This document shows positions 36,201-44,792 of a DNA stretch of 64,000 nucleotides, piece by piece. The stretch's first letter is position 1. Each line of letters opens with the position of its first letter. The notes under the pieces are model-generated. The model did no database searches. It had not been told where the DNA came from and saw nothing but the letters and a program-made list of their open reading frames with translations. Source of the DNA: Polycladidibacter stylochi (lineage in GTDB: Bacteria > Pseudomonadota > Alphaproteobacteria > Rhizobiales > Stappiaceae); contig NZ_LLWE01000025.1 in NCBI RefSeq assembly GCF_001562055.1, positions 1-64,000 on the forward strand. Reading direction: 5' to 3'. Position numbers and translations under genes: made by a program.

Positions 36201-37649
36201 CTAGGTCTGCCAGAACTCAGGATCGAAAAGGATGATAATGGTAAACAACTCCAAGCGGCCCAATATCATAGCCAAGGCCAGTATTGTCTTCGCACTGCTT
36301 GGAAGTTCGGAAAAGTTCCCAACAGGTCCGATTTGATCGCCCAAACCCGGCCCCACATTACCCAAAGCGGTCGCAGCCGCACTCAACGCTGTGGTCAAAT
36401 CCAGACCTAACGCCCCAAGGATAACAGTAATAACCCCGACGACCCCGATATAAACCACCAGAAATGCCAGTACTGAATAGGAAAGGTCAGGTGTAATTTT
36501 TGTGTTGCCATAACGCACAATCACAACCCGGTCAGGCCGCAGCATTTGCCGCAGATGCGCCCGCACCGTTCCGGAAAACACCATAAAACGAAATATCTTA
36601 ATGCCGCCCGCAGTCGAGCCGGTACACCCGCCAATCAAGGTCATTAATAGAACAACCCCGATCATAGGAGGTCCCCAAGTGGTATAGTCACCAAGACCGT
36701 AGCCCGTAGTTGTGATGATAGAAGTCACCACGAATAACGATTCGACCAAGGCTTTACCAAAGGATGTTTGGTGCGTTACCCCAAGATAAACGGTAATACC
36801 GAGGGCAAAGAACAAAATTACAATAAAAAATGCCTGTGATTGCGGGTCACGAAATACTGCCAGCGGTTCTTTTGTCAAACTTTTAATCATCACCACAAAT
36901 GGCAAGCCTGAGGCCAGCATAAAGATGATAGCAACCACCTCCGCCGGTTTACTTTGAAAGAAAGAAAACGATGCGTCATGCGTGGAAAACCCACCAGAAC
37001 TGAGCGTTGTCATTGAGTGATTCACGGCATCGAAAAGGCTCATGCCGCAAAACATGTAGAGCAAAGCACAGGTTGCCGAGAGAAAAACATAAACCCCGCC
37101 AATAAGCCGCATTTGGTTATTGACCCGACTAACAATTTTTTCCCCATGCTCGGAGCTTTCCGTGCGAAACAGCTGCATGCCACCGATACGCAACAACGGC
37201 ATGAGCAAAATCGCCATCACAATGATGCCAACACCGCCAACCCACTGGGTTAACGAACGCCAAAACAACAGCCCCGGCGGCATACTGTCCAGCCCTGAAA
37301 GCACCGTGGACCCCGTTGTGGTAAAGCCCGAGGCGGTTTCGAAAAATGCATCGGCAAACCCAACACCAAGGCTCAAGAATGGCAAGGCACCCAGCGCTGG
37401 AAGCGCTAGCCAGGAAAGTGTCGTTATTAAAAACGCATGTTTTAACGTGATCCGCTCAACTTGATAGCCCGCGGTTGCAACAGCCAGCAAAAGCCCGAAC
37501 ATGCCGGTGAACAACGAGGAGAGCGCAAATGCCATCCAGTCCGCGTTATTATTGTAAAGATCAACCGCCGCCGGTAAAAGCATCAAAATGGCGAGACCGA
37601 CAAAGAAATACCCTAAAATGCGCAATACTGGCCCAATCAAAAGCATCAA
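36201..37649 (-). CDS. TrkH family potassium uptake protein (copy 2)
   Basis: A 482-residue paralogue of the gene at 34215. The selectivity loops are ASGFTTTGSTVLSGLDSM, TTLSSGGFSTHDAS, SIITTTGYGLGDY and ATALGNVGPGLGDQIG. GGCTGSTAGGIKIFRF is present. The two copies share most motif residues but differ clearly elsewhere, suggesting an old duplication rather than a recent one. Two Trk systems in one genome commonly differ in affinity. Its product needs a TrkA not seen here. Confidence 0.95.
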   Translation of the reverse strand: MMLLIGPVLRILGYFFVGLAILMLLPAAVDLYNNNADWMAFALSSLFTGMFGLLLAVATAGYQVERITLKHAFLITTLSWLALPALGALPFLSLGVGFADAFFETASGFTTTGSTVLSGLDSMPPGLLFWRSLTQWVGGVGIIVMAILLMPLLRIGGMQLFRTESSEHGEKIVSRVNNQMRLIGGVYVFLSATCALLYMFCGMSLFDAVNHSMTTLSSGGFSTHDASFSFFQSKPAEVVAIIFMLASGLPFVVMIKSLTKEPLAVFRDPQSQAFFIVILFFALGITVYLGVTHQTSFGKALVESLFVVTSIITTTGYGLGDYTTWGPPMIGVVLLMTLIGGCTGSTAGGIKIFRFMVFSGTVRAHLRQMLRPDRVVIVRYGNTKITPDLSYSVLAFLVVYIGVVGVITVILGALGLDLTTALSAAATALGNVGPGLGDQIGPVGNFSELPSSAKTILALAMILGRLELFTIIILFDPEFWQT

Positions 37650-38161
37650 TTATACCCTCAAAATCACTGGCATTTGCGCCTATTTCATTTGCATGCCCGC
37701 ATCAGCAGAACATACGTTACCAAGCTAGCAGATCTTTTTTAATCTAAATACAAGACCCGAGCCCAAAACAAACACACCATAAAAACGATGGTTTGCTATT
37801 TAGCAAAACTGTATTTTCACGTAAACCGTTCTGGCCTCACCTTTAAAATATCAACGGCTTGGCCGCGATCTTTCGTAATTTAGCCCCTAAAAAATATCAT
37901 TTTAAAATGAGGATAACCCATAGGATTACGCATAACCCCTAGGAAGTTTAAATTATTTAAACACAAATACCTCCTGAAATATCAAGGAGATGTGCGATTT
38001 TGTCGTGTTGTAAATCTTCTCGTTATAGATTATATCTATCACAAATATTTTACTAGGTGCCTTCTTCCCCAAGCATTCTGCGCACCGGTAAACAAAACTC
38101 GGATCGTATACTTATCTCGACACAACTTTCCTGTGCGTGACTTTGATCAGGATACAAAACA
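37650..38161. other. Intergenic region with a LysR-type dyad
   Basis: About 510 bases between trkH copy 2 (minus) and the FNT gene (plus), so it contains both promoters. The dyad at 38022-38042 is described separately. A pair of CCCCTA stretches near 37900-37940 is not clearly a hairpin. No coding frame is supported. Confidence 0.5.
38022..38042 (+). promoter_or_regulatory. Candidate LysR-type operator upstream of the FNT gene
   Basis: GTTATAGAT (38022-38030), TAT, ATCTATCAC (38034-38042) is a dyad with 9-base arms and one mismatch. Its core is TAGATTATATCTA, the T-N11-A pattern of LysR sites. It lies 120-140 bases before GTG 38162. An almost identical dyad is found upstream of the OFA permease gene. 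Confidence 0.6.
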
Positions 38162-39061
38162 GTGCAACAGCTGCAACTTGCAAAAGCCGTTAGCCCACTC
38201 GCGCTAACTCACACTGCCGAAGAGTATGGCATTGGCAAAACGCTTAAGAACCCATTGACCTCTTTCATGCTTGCCATAACCGCAGGTGTGTTCATTGCCA
38301 TAGGCTTTACCTTTTATATCACCGTCACCATTGGTTCTGGTGCCAGCTCCTACGGACTGGTAAAATTCATTGGTGGTGTCGCCTTTTCTCTTGGCTTGAT
38401 GCTGGTTATCATCACCGGAGCAGAGTTATTCACCTCAACTGTTCTCACATCTGTGGGCTATGCCAGTAAAAAAATTGGCACCATAGATATGCTGCGCACA
38501 TGGACAACCGTGTACTTGGGCAACTTCGTGGGTGCACTTTTGTTTGTCGCCCTTATCTTTGCCGGTAAAGTTTACATGCAAGCAGGCGGAGATTGGGGGG
38601 TGAATGCAATGAAAATTGCCCAGCACAAACTCCACCATAGCTTTGGCGAGGCCGTCGCACTTGGTATCCTATGTAATATGCTGGTGTGCTTGGCTGTCTG
38701 GCTTTCATTCTCGTGCCATAGCATGCTGGAAAAGGCACTGATTATAATCCTACCGGTTGCCATGTTTGTCGCTGCAGGCTTTGAGCACTGCGTTGCCAAC
38801 ATGTTCATGATTCCAATTGGCATCGCAATTCAAAGCTTTGCCGGTGCCGAGTTCTGGCATGTGGCAGGTGTAAACGCCAGCCAATTTGCCGATCTCAACC
38901 TCTATAACTTCTTGGTAAAGAATCTTATTCCGGTGACGCTTGGCAATATTATCGGCGGTGCCGTCATGATTGGCTTCACGTACTGGTTCATTCACCTGCG
39001 TCCCTTGCAAAAAAAGCAAGAAGAGGCAGAAGCCCAATTGGCCGCAGAGCCAGCCGAATAG
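38162..39061 (+). CDS. Formate/nitrite transporter family channel (FNT)
   Basis: A 299-residue channel protein of the FocA/NirC family, a pentamer for formate, nitrite or hydrosulphide. Six hydrophobic helices are present. H209 in AAGFEHCVANMF is the pore histidine and happens to have the E. coli FocA number. Residues TGAELFTS and the C-terminal NLIPVTLGNIIGG are also diagnostic. GTG 38162 follows AGGA. The C-terminal tail is glutamate-rich. A dyad upstream links it to the OFA permease and LysR genes. Confidence 0.92.
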   Translation: MQQLQLAKAVSPLALTHTAEEYGIGKTLKNPLTSFMLAITAGVFIAIGFTFYITVTIGSGASSYGLVKFIGGVAFSLGLMLVIITGAELFTSTVLTSVGYASKKIGTIDMLRTWTTVYLGNFVGALLFVALIFAGKVYMQAGGDWGVNAMKIAQHKLHHSFGEAVALGILCNMLVCLAVWLSFSCHSMLEKALIIILPVAMFVAAGFEHCVANMFMIPIGIAIQSFAGAEFWHVAGVNASQFADLNLYNFLVKNLIPVTLGNIIGGAVMIGFTYWFIHLRPLQKKQEEAEAQLAAEPAE

Positions 39062-39229
39062 AATTTAGTGGTAAGGGCGCATAATCCATGTGCCCTTACT
39101 GCATTTTTGAAACTACCCACAGCCTGCGACGAACTGCCCTAAGTTTGTTTCAAGCAAATTTTGACGGTGAAAATATCAGTCACCGGAATTATTTTAAGCT
39201 AAAAACTTTACATATTATTACATTTAACA

Positions 39230-39264
39230 CTCTGATATACATAAGTTATTCCCATATATCAGAG
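39230..39264 (+). promoter_or_regulatory. Inverted repeat in the FNT-OFA gap
   Basis: CTCTGATATA (39230-39239) pairs perfectly with TATATCAGAG (39255-39264) over a 15-base loop. It lies 211-246 bases before the OFA start and 170 bases after the FNT stop. No T tract adjoins it, so it may be a second binding site or the end of the FNT transcript. Confidence 0.4.
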
Positions 39265-39331
39265 GGATATTTTACAAGGCGATTAAATTCAAGCAGCACT
39301 GATATTTCTAGAAAAACAATGATAAAACAGC

Positions 39332-39352
39332 CTTATAGATAAAATCTATAAG
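39332..39352 (+). promoter_or_regulatory. Candidate LysR-type operator upstream of the OFA permease
   Basis: CTTATAGAT (39332-39340), AAA, ATCTATAAG (39344-39352) is a perfect dyad with 9-base arms. The core TAGATAAAATCTA fits the T-N11-A pattern of LysR-type sites. It lies about 125-145 bases before ATG 39476, the same distance as its twin upstream of the FNT gene. Confidence 0.65.
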
Positions 39353-39475
39353 CTTATCAGCCCATTCGATTTCAAAAAGTTTCCCCCCCACTGCAAACTT
39401 GTTTTCAAAGGCGCACCAAGGCTTTGAAGACAACCTCATCAAGCTAGGGCGCTTCCACCAACGGGGGAGCTAAAA

Positions 39476-41218
39476 ATGAAAATTCCATCCTTCCTACTCA
39501 AGGAAGCCATTGTTGCCAAACCGGGCTATAATCGCTGGCGGGTCCCACCCGCCTCTATCGCTGTTCACCTTTGCATTGGCTCCGCCTACGCTTGGAGCAT
39601 GTACAACCCTTCATTAATTCGCGAAATCGGTGGTATCGCTCCAGCGGCGCAAGACTGGTCGTTAAGCTCTGTACTTTGGGTATTCTCCGTTGCCATCTGT
39701 TTCCTTGGCATCTCTGCAGCTGTTGGCGGTAAGTGGCTGGAAAAAGTTGGCCCGCGCTGTGTCGGCACGGTCGCAGCATTTTGCTGGGGCGGCGGCTATA
39801 TGGTTGGTGCTCTTGGTATCATGACCCACCAGCTCTGGCTTGTTTATTTTGGTTATGGCGTAATCGGTGGCTGCGGCTTGGGCCTTGGCTACGTGTCTCC
39901 CGTTTCAACCCTGATCCGCTGGTTCCCCGATAAGCGCGGCCTCGCAACCGGCATGGCCATTATGGGTTTTGGCGGCGGCGCAATGATTGCGGTACCGATG
40001 AAATCATGGTTCTTGAGCCTCTATTCAAAGGCCCCTGAATTTTTAGGTACTTTCGATCAAGTCCAAACCACCATTGAAAACGGTGTTCGCTACGCAACAG
40101 TGGCCGGTGAAAAAGTTGAAGCCATTTTCGTAAGCGGTGCCGATGCCGCCAAGGCTTTCGACGGTGCAATCGAAGGCGTTTATGCCGCCGGAACCGGCAG
40201 TACTGGCGCTGCAGCAACTTTCGTTACTTTGGGCGCTATTTACTTTGTCGTCATGCTAGTTGCCAGCTTTGCTTACCGTGTGCCCGCACAAGGGTGGAAA
40301 CCGGAAGGATTTGTTGCCCCGAAAGAAGACAAAAAGGGCAAAGGTCTTGTCACAACACACAGCGTGCATATTGATACCGCACTGCGTACCCCGCAATTCT
40401 GGCAGCTCTGGATTGTGCTCTGCTTCAACGTGACAGCAGGTATCGGCGTGATCTCCGTTTCCAAAACCATGATTAGTGAAATCTTTGGCAATGGCTTGCC
40501 TTCCATCGTCGACAGCTCTTTCACAGCAACTTATGTGCTGATGATTTCGGTCTTCAACGCTCTGGGCCGCATTGGATGGGCATCACTCTCCGATTACATT
40601 GGACGGCGTAATACCTACACCATATTCTTTGTATTGGGCTCTTTCCTTTACCTGTCTATCCCATATATCGCCACATCAGCAGGCGCGAGCCCAAGTGTCA
40701 TGTGGTTGGTCATGTTCTATGCCGCAACCATGATTATCTTTACCATGTATGGTGGTGGTTTCTCGACAATCCCTGCTTACCTGGCAGACATTTTCGGTAC
40801 CAAATACGTAGGTGGTATTCATGGTCGCTTGCTCACCGCTTGGTCAACAGCCGGTATTGCAGGACCTTTCCTGATCGGTTTCTTGCGCGAACGCTCCATT
40901 AATGAAGCTATTCATGAATTGGCAGCAAAAGTTGAAGCCTCGAAATTCATGGAAACCTTTGGTGCCGGTAAAGACCAGTTAGAGCAGATGATTGCAGCGA
41001 AATCGATCTCTGTATCCCGCCTTATGGAAGTGGTCCCAGCAGGCACTGTTGATCCAACACCGAGTCTTTACAACTCAACCATGACATTTATGGCCTTCCT
41101 GCTCATGGCTGCACTTGTCGCGAACCTACTTATGCGCCCTGTAGCGAAAAAATATCATTTGCCAGAGGGTGCTTTAGGTGAAGGCGAAGTTCACCAGCAA
41201 GAAAAGAAAGCCGCTTAA
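39476..41218 (+). CDS. OFA-family MFS transporter (oxalate/formate antiporter type)
   Basis: A 580-residue major facilitator permease of the oxalate/formate antiporter family. N-terminal SIAVHLCIGSAYAWSMYNPS is diagnostic, followed by GWLEKVGPR-type loop residues seen as GKWLEKVGPRCVG, and RWFPDKRGLATGMAIMGFGGG. Twelve helices are broken by a long central loop (about 185-255). GRIGWASLSDYIGRRNTY and KYVGGIHGRLLTAWSTAG are also typical. It is longer than OxlT because of the loop and the extended C terminus. The substrate is an organic anion; formate or oxalate is inferred. ATG 39476 follows GGGGGAG. Confidence 0.93.
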   Translation: MKIPSFLLKEAIVAKPGYNRWRVPPASIAVHLCIGSAYAWSMYNPSLIREIGGIAPAAQDWSLSSVLWVFSVAICFLGISAAVGGKWLEKVGPRCVGTVAAFCWGGGYMVGALGIMTHQLWLVYFGYGVIGGCGLGLGYVSPVSTLIRWFPDKRGLATGMAIMGFGGGAMIAVPMKSWFLSLYSKAPEFLGTFDQVQTTIENGVRYATVAGEKVEAIFVSGADAAKAFDGAIEGVYAAGTGSTGAAATFVTLGAIYFVVMLVASFAYRVPAQGWKPEGFVAPKEDKKGKGLVTTHSVHIDTALRTPQFWQLWIVLCFNVTAGIGVISVSKTMISEIFGNGLPSIVDSSFTATYVLMISVFNALGRIGWASLSDYIGRRNTYTIFFVLGSFLYLSIPYIATSAGASPSVMWLVMFYAATMIIFTMYGGGFSTIPAYLADIFGTKYVGGIHGRLLTAWSTAGIAGPFLIGFLRERSINEAIHELAAKVEASKFMETFGAGKDQLEQMIAAKSISVSRLMEVVPAGTVDPTPSLYNSTMTFMAFLLMAALVANLLMRPVAKKYHLPEGALGEGEVHQQEKKAA

Positions 41219-41251
41219 CAAACTTGTTAACGACTGAGCAAAACTGAAATG

Positions 41252-41278
41252 AAGGGGAGGTGCCACGCCTCCCCTTTT
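41252..41278 (+). terminator. Rho-independent terminator of the OFA gene
   Basis: Stem AAGGGGAGG (41252-41260) with CCTCCCCTT (41268-41276), a seven-base loop and TTTT. It lies about 30 bases after the OFA stop. Confidence 0.88.
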
Positions 41279-41391
41279 GCTTATCTACTAACAAGAGCAC
41301 AAATGAGCGCTCAAAAACACTATGCTATTTCATAGATGTACTCAAACTGCTTTGACCTACCATTTTGGCGCGTATTCCAGAAACAGGTTTC

Positions 41392-42288
41392 CTAAGCCAT
41401 TTCATAGTGTTTGCGGGCATATTTGGCCATAATATCGTGCAAGCCCTGCACCAATACCGGCTCCATATCACGCCGCAGGCTGATAAACCCGACCTCATGA
41501 CTAAGACCTTGATCACTAAGCGGTATGGTCACCACATCAGGTCCGGCAAAGCTGGAAAAGTGCTCGGGCATAATTGCTGCATATTTAGAGCCAGGCAACA
41601 GGCTTAGCATCATTTCCAAGGAGCCGCATTCAATATCCGGCTCGCGCCAACAGGCCGCTTGGCGAAATGCCGCGTCAACAAACTGGCGATTTTTCAACCG
41701 CGCCGAAAGCGCAATCATCGGGTAACTGGTAACCTGATGCAAACTGACTGTTTCTTGACAAGCCAGTCTGTGGTCGGATGCCACAAACAACCGGTAATCC
41801 TCGTTATACAAGTGATCGCAATTGTATGTGACTTGATCCAGCTCAGCGAGATAGGTGATTGCGCAATCAACGGCAAAGTCGTTCAGCGCATTTTGTATTT
41901 CATCATGGCTCAACGGTTGTATTGCAATATGCGCCGCCGGCCACCTTGCCTTCAGCTCATGTACTAAATGTGAAACTTGCGTTGCTGCTGATGGAATAAC
42001 CGCCATGCTGACCCGGCTGGGCACACGAACCCCCTGCCCGTTGGCTTCCGAGCGCAGGCTGTTACAATCCGAGAGTATTTTCTTGGCCCATGTAACAATG
42101 CGTTCTCCCTCTTGCGTGAGGCCATGAAACTTTTTCCCGCGCTCCACAATGGGCACACCCAACTCGATTTCCAGTTGTCGAATACGGCCCGATAAGGTGG
42201 GTTGTGTCACATTACAAACAGCCGCAGCACGTGTGAAATGCTTTTCCTCCGACAAAACAACCAGGTATTGAAGTTGTCTAATATCCAC
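41392..42288 (-). CDS. LysR family transcriptional regulator
   Basis: A 298-residue regulator with an N-terminal winged helix (VDIRQLQYLVVLSEEKHFTRAAAVCNV, TQPTLSGRIRQLE) and a C-terminal periplasmic-binding-like effector domain. In the N terminus the motif and the later VERGKKFHGLTQEGE resemble regulators found beside formate dehydrogenase genes in alphaproteobacteria, but that is memory only. GTG 42288 with GGGGGAG upstream is chosen. It is convergent with the OFA permease gene. Two dyads upstream of FNT and OFA genes fit its binding pattern. Confidence 0.92.
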   Translation of the reverse strand: MDIRQLQYLVVLSEEKHFTRAAAVCNVTQPTLSGRIRQLEIELGVPIVERGKKFHGLTQEGERIVTWAKKILSDCNSLRSEANGQGVRVPSRVSMAVIPSAATQVSHLVHELKARWPAAHIAIQPLSHDEIQNALNDFAVDCAITYLAELDQVTYNCDHLYNEDYRLFVASDHRLACQETVSLHQVTSYPMIALSARLKNRQFVDAAFRQAACWREPDIECGSLEMMLSLLPGSKYAAIMPEHFSSFAGPDVVTIPLSDQGLSHEVGFISLRRDMEPVLVQGLHDIMAKYARKHYEMA

Positions 42289-42764
42289 TATTGCGTCTCC
42301 CCCAAGGCGCTTGATCAGCAAATATATTATCATCAATATGCTTTAAAACTATAGTCGTAGCATTAAACCTGTGCGCTTTCGCCGCAAAAATATGCGATTA
42401 TGACTAGAAACCAACCCAATTCAGCTATTTATTCTCATCCCACGCGGTAAATCATTTGAGACTACTTACATAAATAATTTAGCTTTACTCACCACGATAA
42501 ATTTACTTACCTGATAATAAAAGAGGCTATTTCCTAGTTAGCCAATATCTTGCGTCATATTTTCATAGGTTGAATTTTTATTCACTAACAACAGCGCATC
42601 ATTGGTGTTCAACGGTAACTTGGACTGTGCAAACAACCAGCCTAGGTAAGCTTCTCAGCCATAGCCAACCAAAAAACCGCATTGATATAGACATCTCGTG
42701 CCAATTGCCGCCATTATTGATTACATATGAAATTAAAACGAGCCAACCACTGCAACAAATAAAT
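42289..42764. other. Intergenic region between divergent LysR and L,D-transpeptidase genes
   Basis: About 475 bases. Both promoters should be here. The AT-rich run ATATTATCATCAATAT near 42322 is a weak dyad. I find no copy of the TATAGAT dyad, so autoregulation at the same kind of site is not supported. Confidence 0.4.
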
Positions 42765-43520
42765 ATGATGATCCATAAATTCTTTAAAATTATTTTGGGG
42801 GGCATCACACTTATTGCCCTTTCTTTACTCGCCTACGACTTTTCTCCGATCAAATTTAAAGGTTCGGCAAATTTGGCGGAAGTTACAGAAAGCCAGCTGC
42901 CAAAGATAAAGACAATACTGGCGCAAAACGGGCTAACCTACCCCGCCAAGATCTATATCGAAATCACCAAACAGCCAGCAGAACTGAGGGTTTATGCAAG
43001 CAACACCGAGCGCTATAGCCTAATTACCGAGTATGATATTTGCACATACTCCGGTCAGCTCGGCCCCAAACTTAAAGAAGGTGATAGGCAAGCGCCCGAA
43101 GGCTTTTACAATATAACGCCTCAACAATTGAATCCGAAAAGTAGTTATCACCTTGCCTTTAACCTTGGATACCCGAATGCTTTTGACCGCCAAAACGGCC
43201 GCACAGGTAGCTACTTAATGGTTCATGGTAATTGCCTTTCCATTGGCTGTTACGCCATGGGTAATGAGCAAATGGAAGAGATTTATCTTTATGTTTCCAT
43301 GGGACTTGAAGCATTAACGGCGTCGCAACCAGAGAAGAAACCTCAGGTTCCCGTTACAATATACCCATTTGCTTTAACCGATGAAAATATGCAGCGTTTT
43401 CAAACTAATCCAAATATCGCGTTTTGGCAGCAATTGAAAAAAGGCTACGATTTCTTCCGCCAGCACCACAAACCGGCAAATATGACCGCAAAAGGCGGTC
43501 GATACACAATTAACTATTAA
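42765..43520 (+). CDS. L,D-transpeptidase-fold (YkuD, YafK-like) protein
   Basis: A 251-residue protein with an N-terminal hydrophobic anchor (ILGGITLIALSLLAYDF) and a YkuD catalytic domain. The active-site motif HGNCLSIGCYAM is clear (His, Ser, Cys). MVHGNCLSIGCYAM with GRTGSYL resembles E. coli YafK/DpaA, which trims lipoprotein-peptidoglycan links. Its activity as transpeptidase or amidase is inferred. It acts in the periplasm. The start is uncertain: ATG 42765 or 42768 fits the anchor, while ATG 42570 gives a long polar leader. It is followed by the tRNA-Leu gene on the other strand. Confidence 0.82.
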   Translation: MMIHKFFKIILGGITLIALSLLAYDFSPIKFKGSANLAEVTESQLPKIKTILAQNGLTYPAKIYIEITKQPAELRVYASNTERYSLITEYDICTYSGQLGPKLKEGDRQAPEGFYNITPQQLNPKSSYHLAFNLGYPNAFDRQNGRTGSYLMVHGNCLSIGCYAMGNEQMEEIYLYVSMGLEALTASQPEKKPQVPVTIYPFALTDENMQRFQTNPNIAFWQQLKKGYDFFRQHHKPANMTAKGGRYTINY

Positions 43521-43536
43521 TTTCTACGGAGGATTT

Positions 43537-43621
43537 TGGTGCGGACGGCGGGACTCGAACCCGCAAGCCTAACGGCGGCAGATTTTAAGTCTGCTGTGTA
43601 TACCAGTTCCACCACGACCGC
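43537..43621 (-). tRNA. tRNA-Leu (anticodon TAA)
   Basis: An 85-base tRNA with encoded CCA and a long variable arm. The anticodon loop is CTTAAAA between GCAGA and TCTGC, giving TAA for Leu. The T arm GCGGGTTCGAGTCCCGC is perfect. The acceptor arms GCGGTCG and CGTCCGC leave a T-T mismatch at the fifth pair. Confidence 0.95.
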
Positions 43622-43720
43622 TTGTTGAGCCATTGCCTAAAGCGCTTCTAAACATTTTGCAAGCTGGAAAATGACATCTTCCCCAACCCAAACGCTTTTT
43701 TTTCATTTCCCGAAAACCTC

Positions 43721-43789
43721 TTTGATATAAAGAACCAAGAAACCACCCCCGGAAAACACGTAGGAACCTAAGTTTTTCCGGCTCTTTTT
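43721..43789 (+). terminator. Possible short transcript with terminator upstream of map
   Basis: TATAAA (43726-43731) resembles a -10 box. It is followed by a stem CCGGAAAA (43749-43756) with TTTTCCGG (43774-43781), which encloses TAGG-AA-CCTA, and then CTCTTTTTT. This is a good terminator, but the only plus-strand gene before it ends at 43520. It may end that transcript, or be a leader attenuator or small RNA upstream of map. Confidence 0.5.
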
Positions 43790-43906
43790 TGAAGGTTTAT
43801 GGAAGCGTTGCCTAACGCTATCTTGTCATTTGCAGGTAATTTGAGCATAAGGGCTATAGACGAATAATTATAGATAAAGCGATAGAGCTTAAGGAAGTTA
43901 TGGGCC

Positions 43907-44758
43907 ATGGTGAGCTATATTGAGGCAGATTCTGCCCCTTTAAAAAATACAGGACAGATCAAAATATACGGTCCTGAGCATTTTGAAGGCATGCGCAAAG
44001 CAAGTCAGCTTACAGCACGCTGCCTAGATGCACTTGTCGATATTGTAAAACCCGGTGTCACCACAGCCGAAATTGACCGCTTTGTCTATGAATTCGGTAT
44101 GGATAATGGCGGCTACCATGCAGCAACACTAAATTACCGTGGCTATAAATACTCTTGCTGCACCTCGATCAATCACGTCATTTGCCACGGCATGCCCAAC
44201 AGCAAACCACTGCGTGAAGGTGATATTGTCAATGTGGATGTGACCTTTGTGGTTGATGGCTGGTATGGCGATTCATCGCGCATGTATCCGGTTGGCAAAC
44301 TCAAACGTGCCGCCGAACGCCTGATCGAGGTCACCCACGAATCTTTAATGCTTGGTATTGCCGCTGCCAAACCCGGTAATACCACAGGCGATATTGGCCA
44401 CGCCATTCAATCCTATGCCGAAGCGCAGCGCTGTTCTGTTGTCCGCGAGTTTTGCGGCCATGGGCTGGGCCGTCTGTTCCACGATATGCCCAACATTATG
44501 CACTACGGCCAACCAGGCAAAGGCGAAGAGCTTAAGCCTGGCATGATATTCACCATTGAGCCCATGATAAATCTGGGCAAGCCGCACTCAAAAGTATCTG
44601 ATAAGGATGGCTGGACTGCCACCACGCGTGACCGCTCGTTATCAGCCCAGTTTGAGCACTCAATCGGCATCACCGAAGATGGTAACGAGATATTCACCCT
44701 CTCACCCAAAGGGCTATTCAATCCCCTAGAGGCAAGGGGCCAAGATACGCAAGTTTAA
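43907..44758 (+). CDS. map: Type I methionine aminopeptidase
   Basis: A 283-residue metallopeptidase that removes N-terminal methionine. The metal ligands are in VNVDVTFVVDGWYGDSSRM (two Asp), FCGHGLGRLFHDMPN (His), FTIEPMINLG (Glu) and QFEHSIGITEDG (Glu). The first 30 residues are a short extension. ATG 43907 follows AAGGAAG. radC starts 34 bases after its stop and is probably co-transcribed. Confidence 0.96.
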   Translation: MVSYIEADSAPLKNTGQIKIYGPEHFEGMRKASQLTARCLDALVDIVKPGVTTAEIDRFVYEFGMDNGGYHAATLNYRGYKYSCCTSINHVICHGMPNSKPLREGDIVNVDVTFVVDGWYGDSSRMYPVGKLKRAAERLIEVTHESLMLGIAAAKPGNTTGDIGHAIQSYAEAQRCSVVREFCGHGLGRLFHDMPNIMHYGQPGKGEELKPGMIFTIEPMINLGKPHSKVSDKDGWTATTRDRSLSAQFEHSIGITEDGNEIFTLSPKGLFNPLEARGQDTQV

Positions 44759-44792
44759 TAGAGCGTAAGCCCAAACAAGAAAGGAGGTTTGA

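Larger units (their letters stand above)
39062..39475. other. Intergenic region with two inverted repeats upstream of the OFA permease
   Basis: About 415 bases between the FNT and OFA genes. It holds the dyad at 39332-39352 and a second inverted repeat at 39230-39264, both described separately. No coding frame is supported. Confidence 0.55.

Noticed and set aside
42322-42340. ATATTATCATCAATAT as a LysR autoregulatory site
   Set aside because: It is a weak AT-only dyad unlike the TATAGAT dyads, and could as well be a promoter element.
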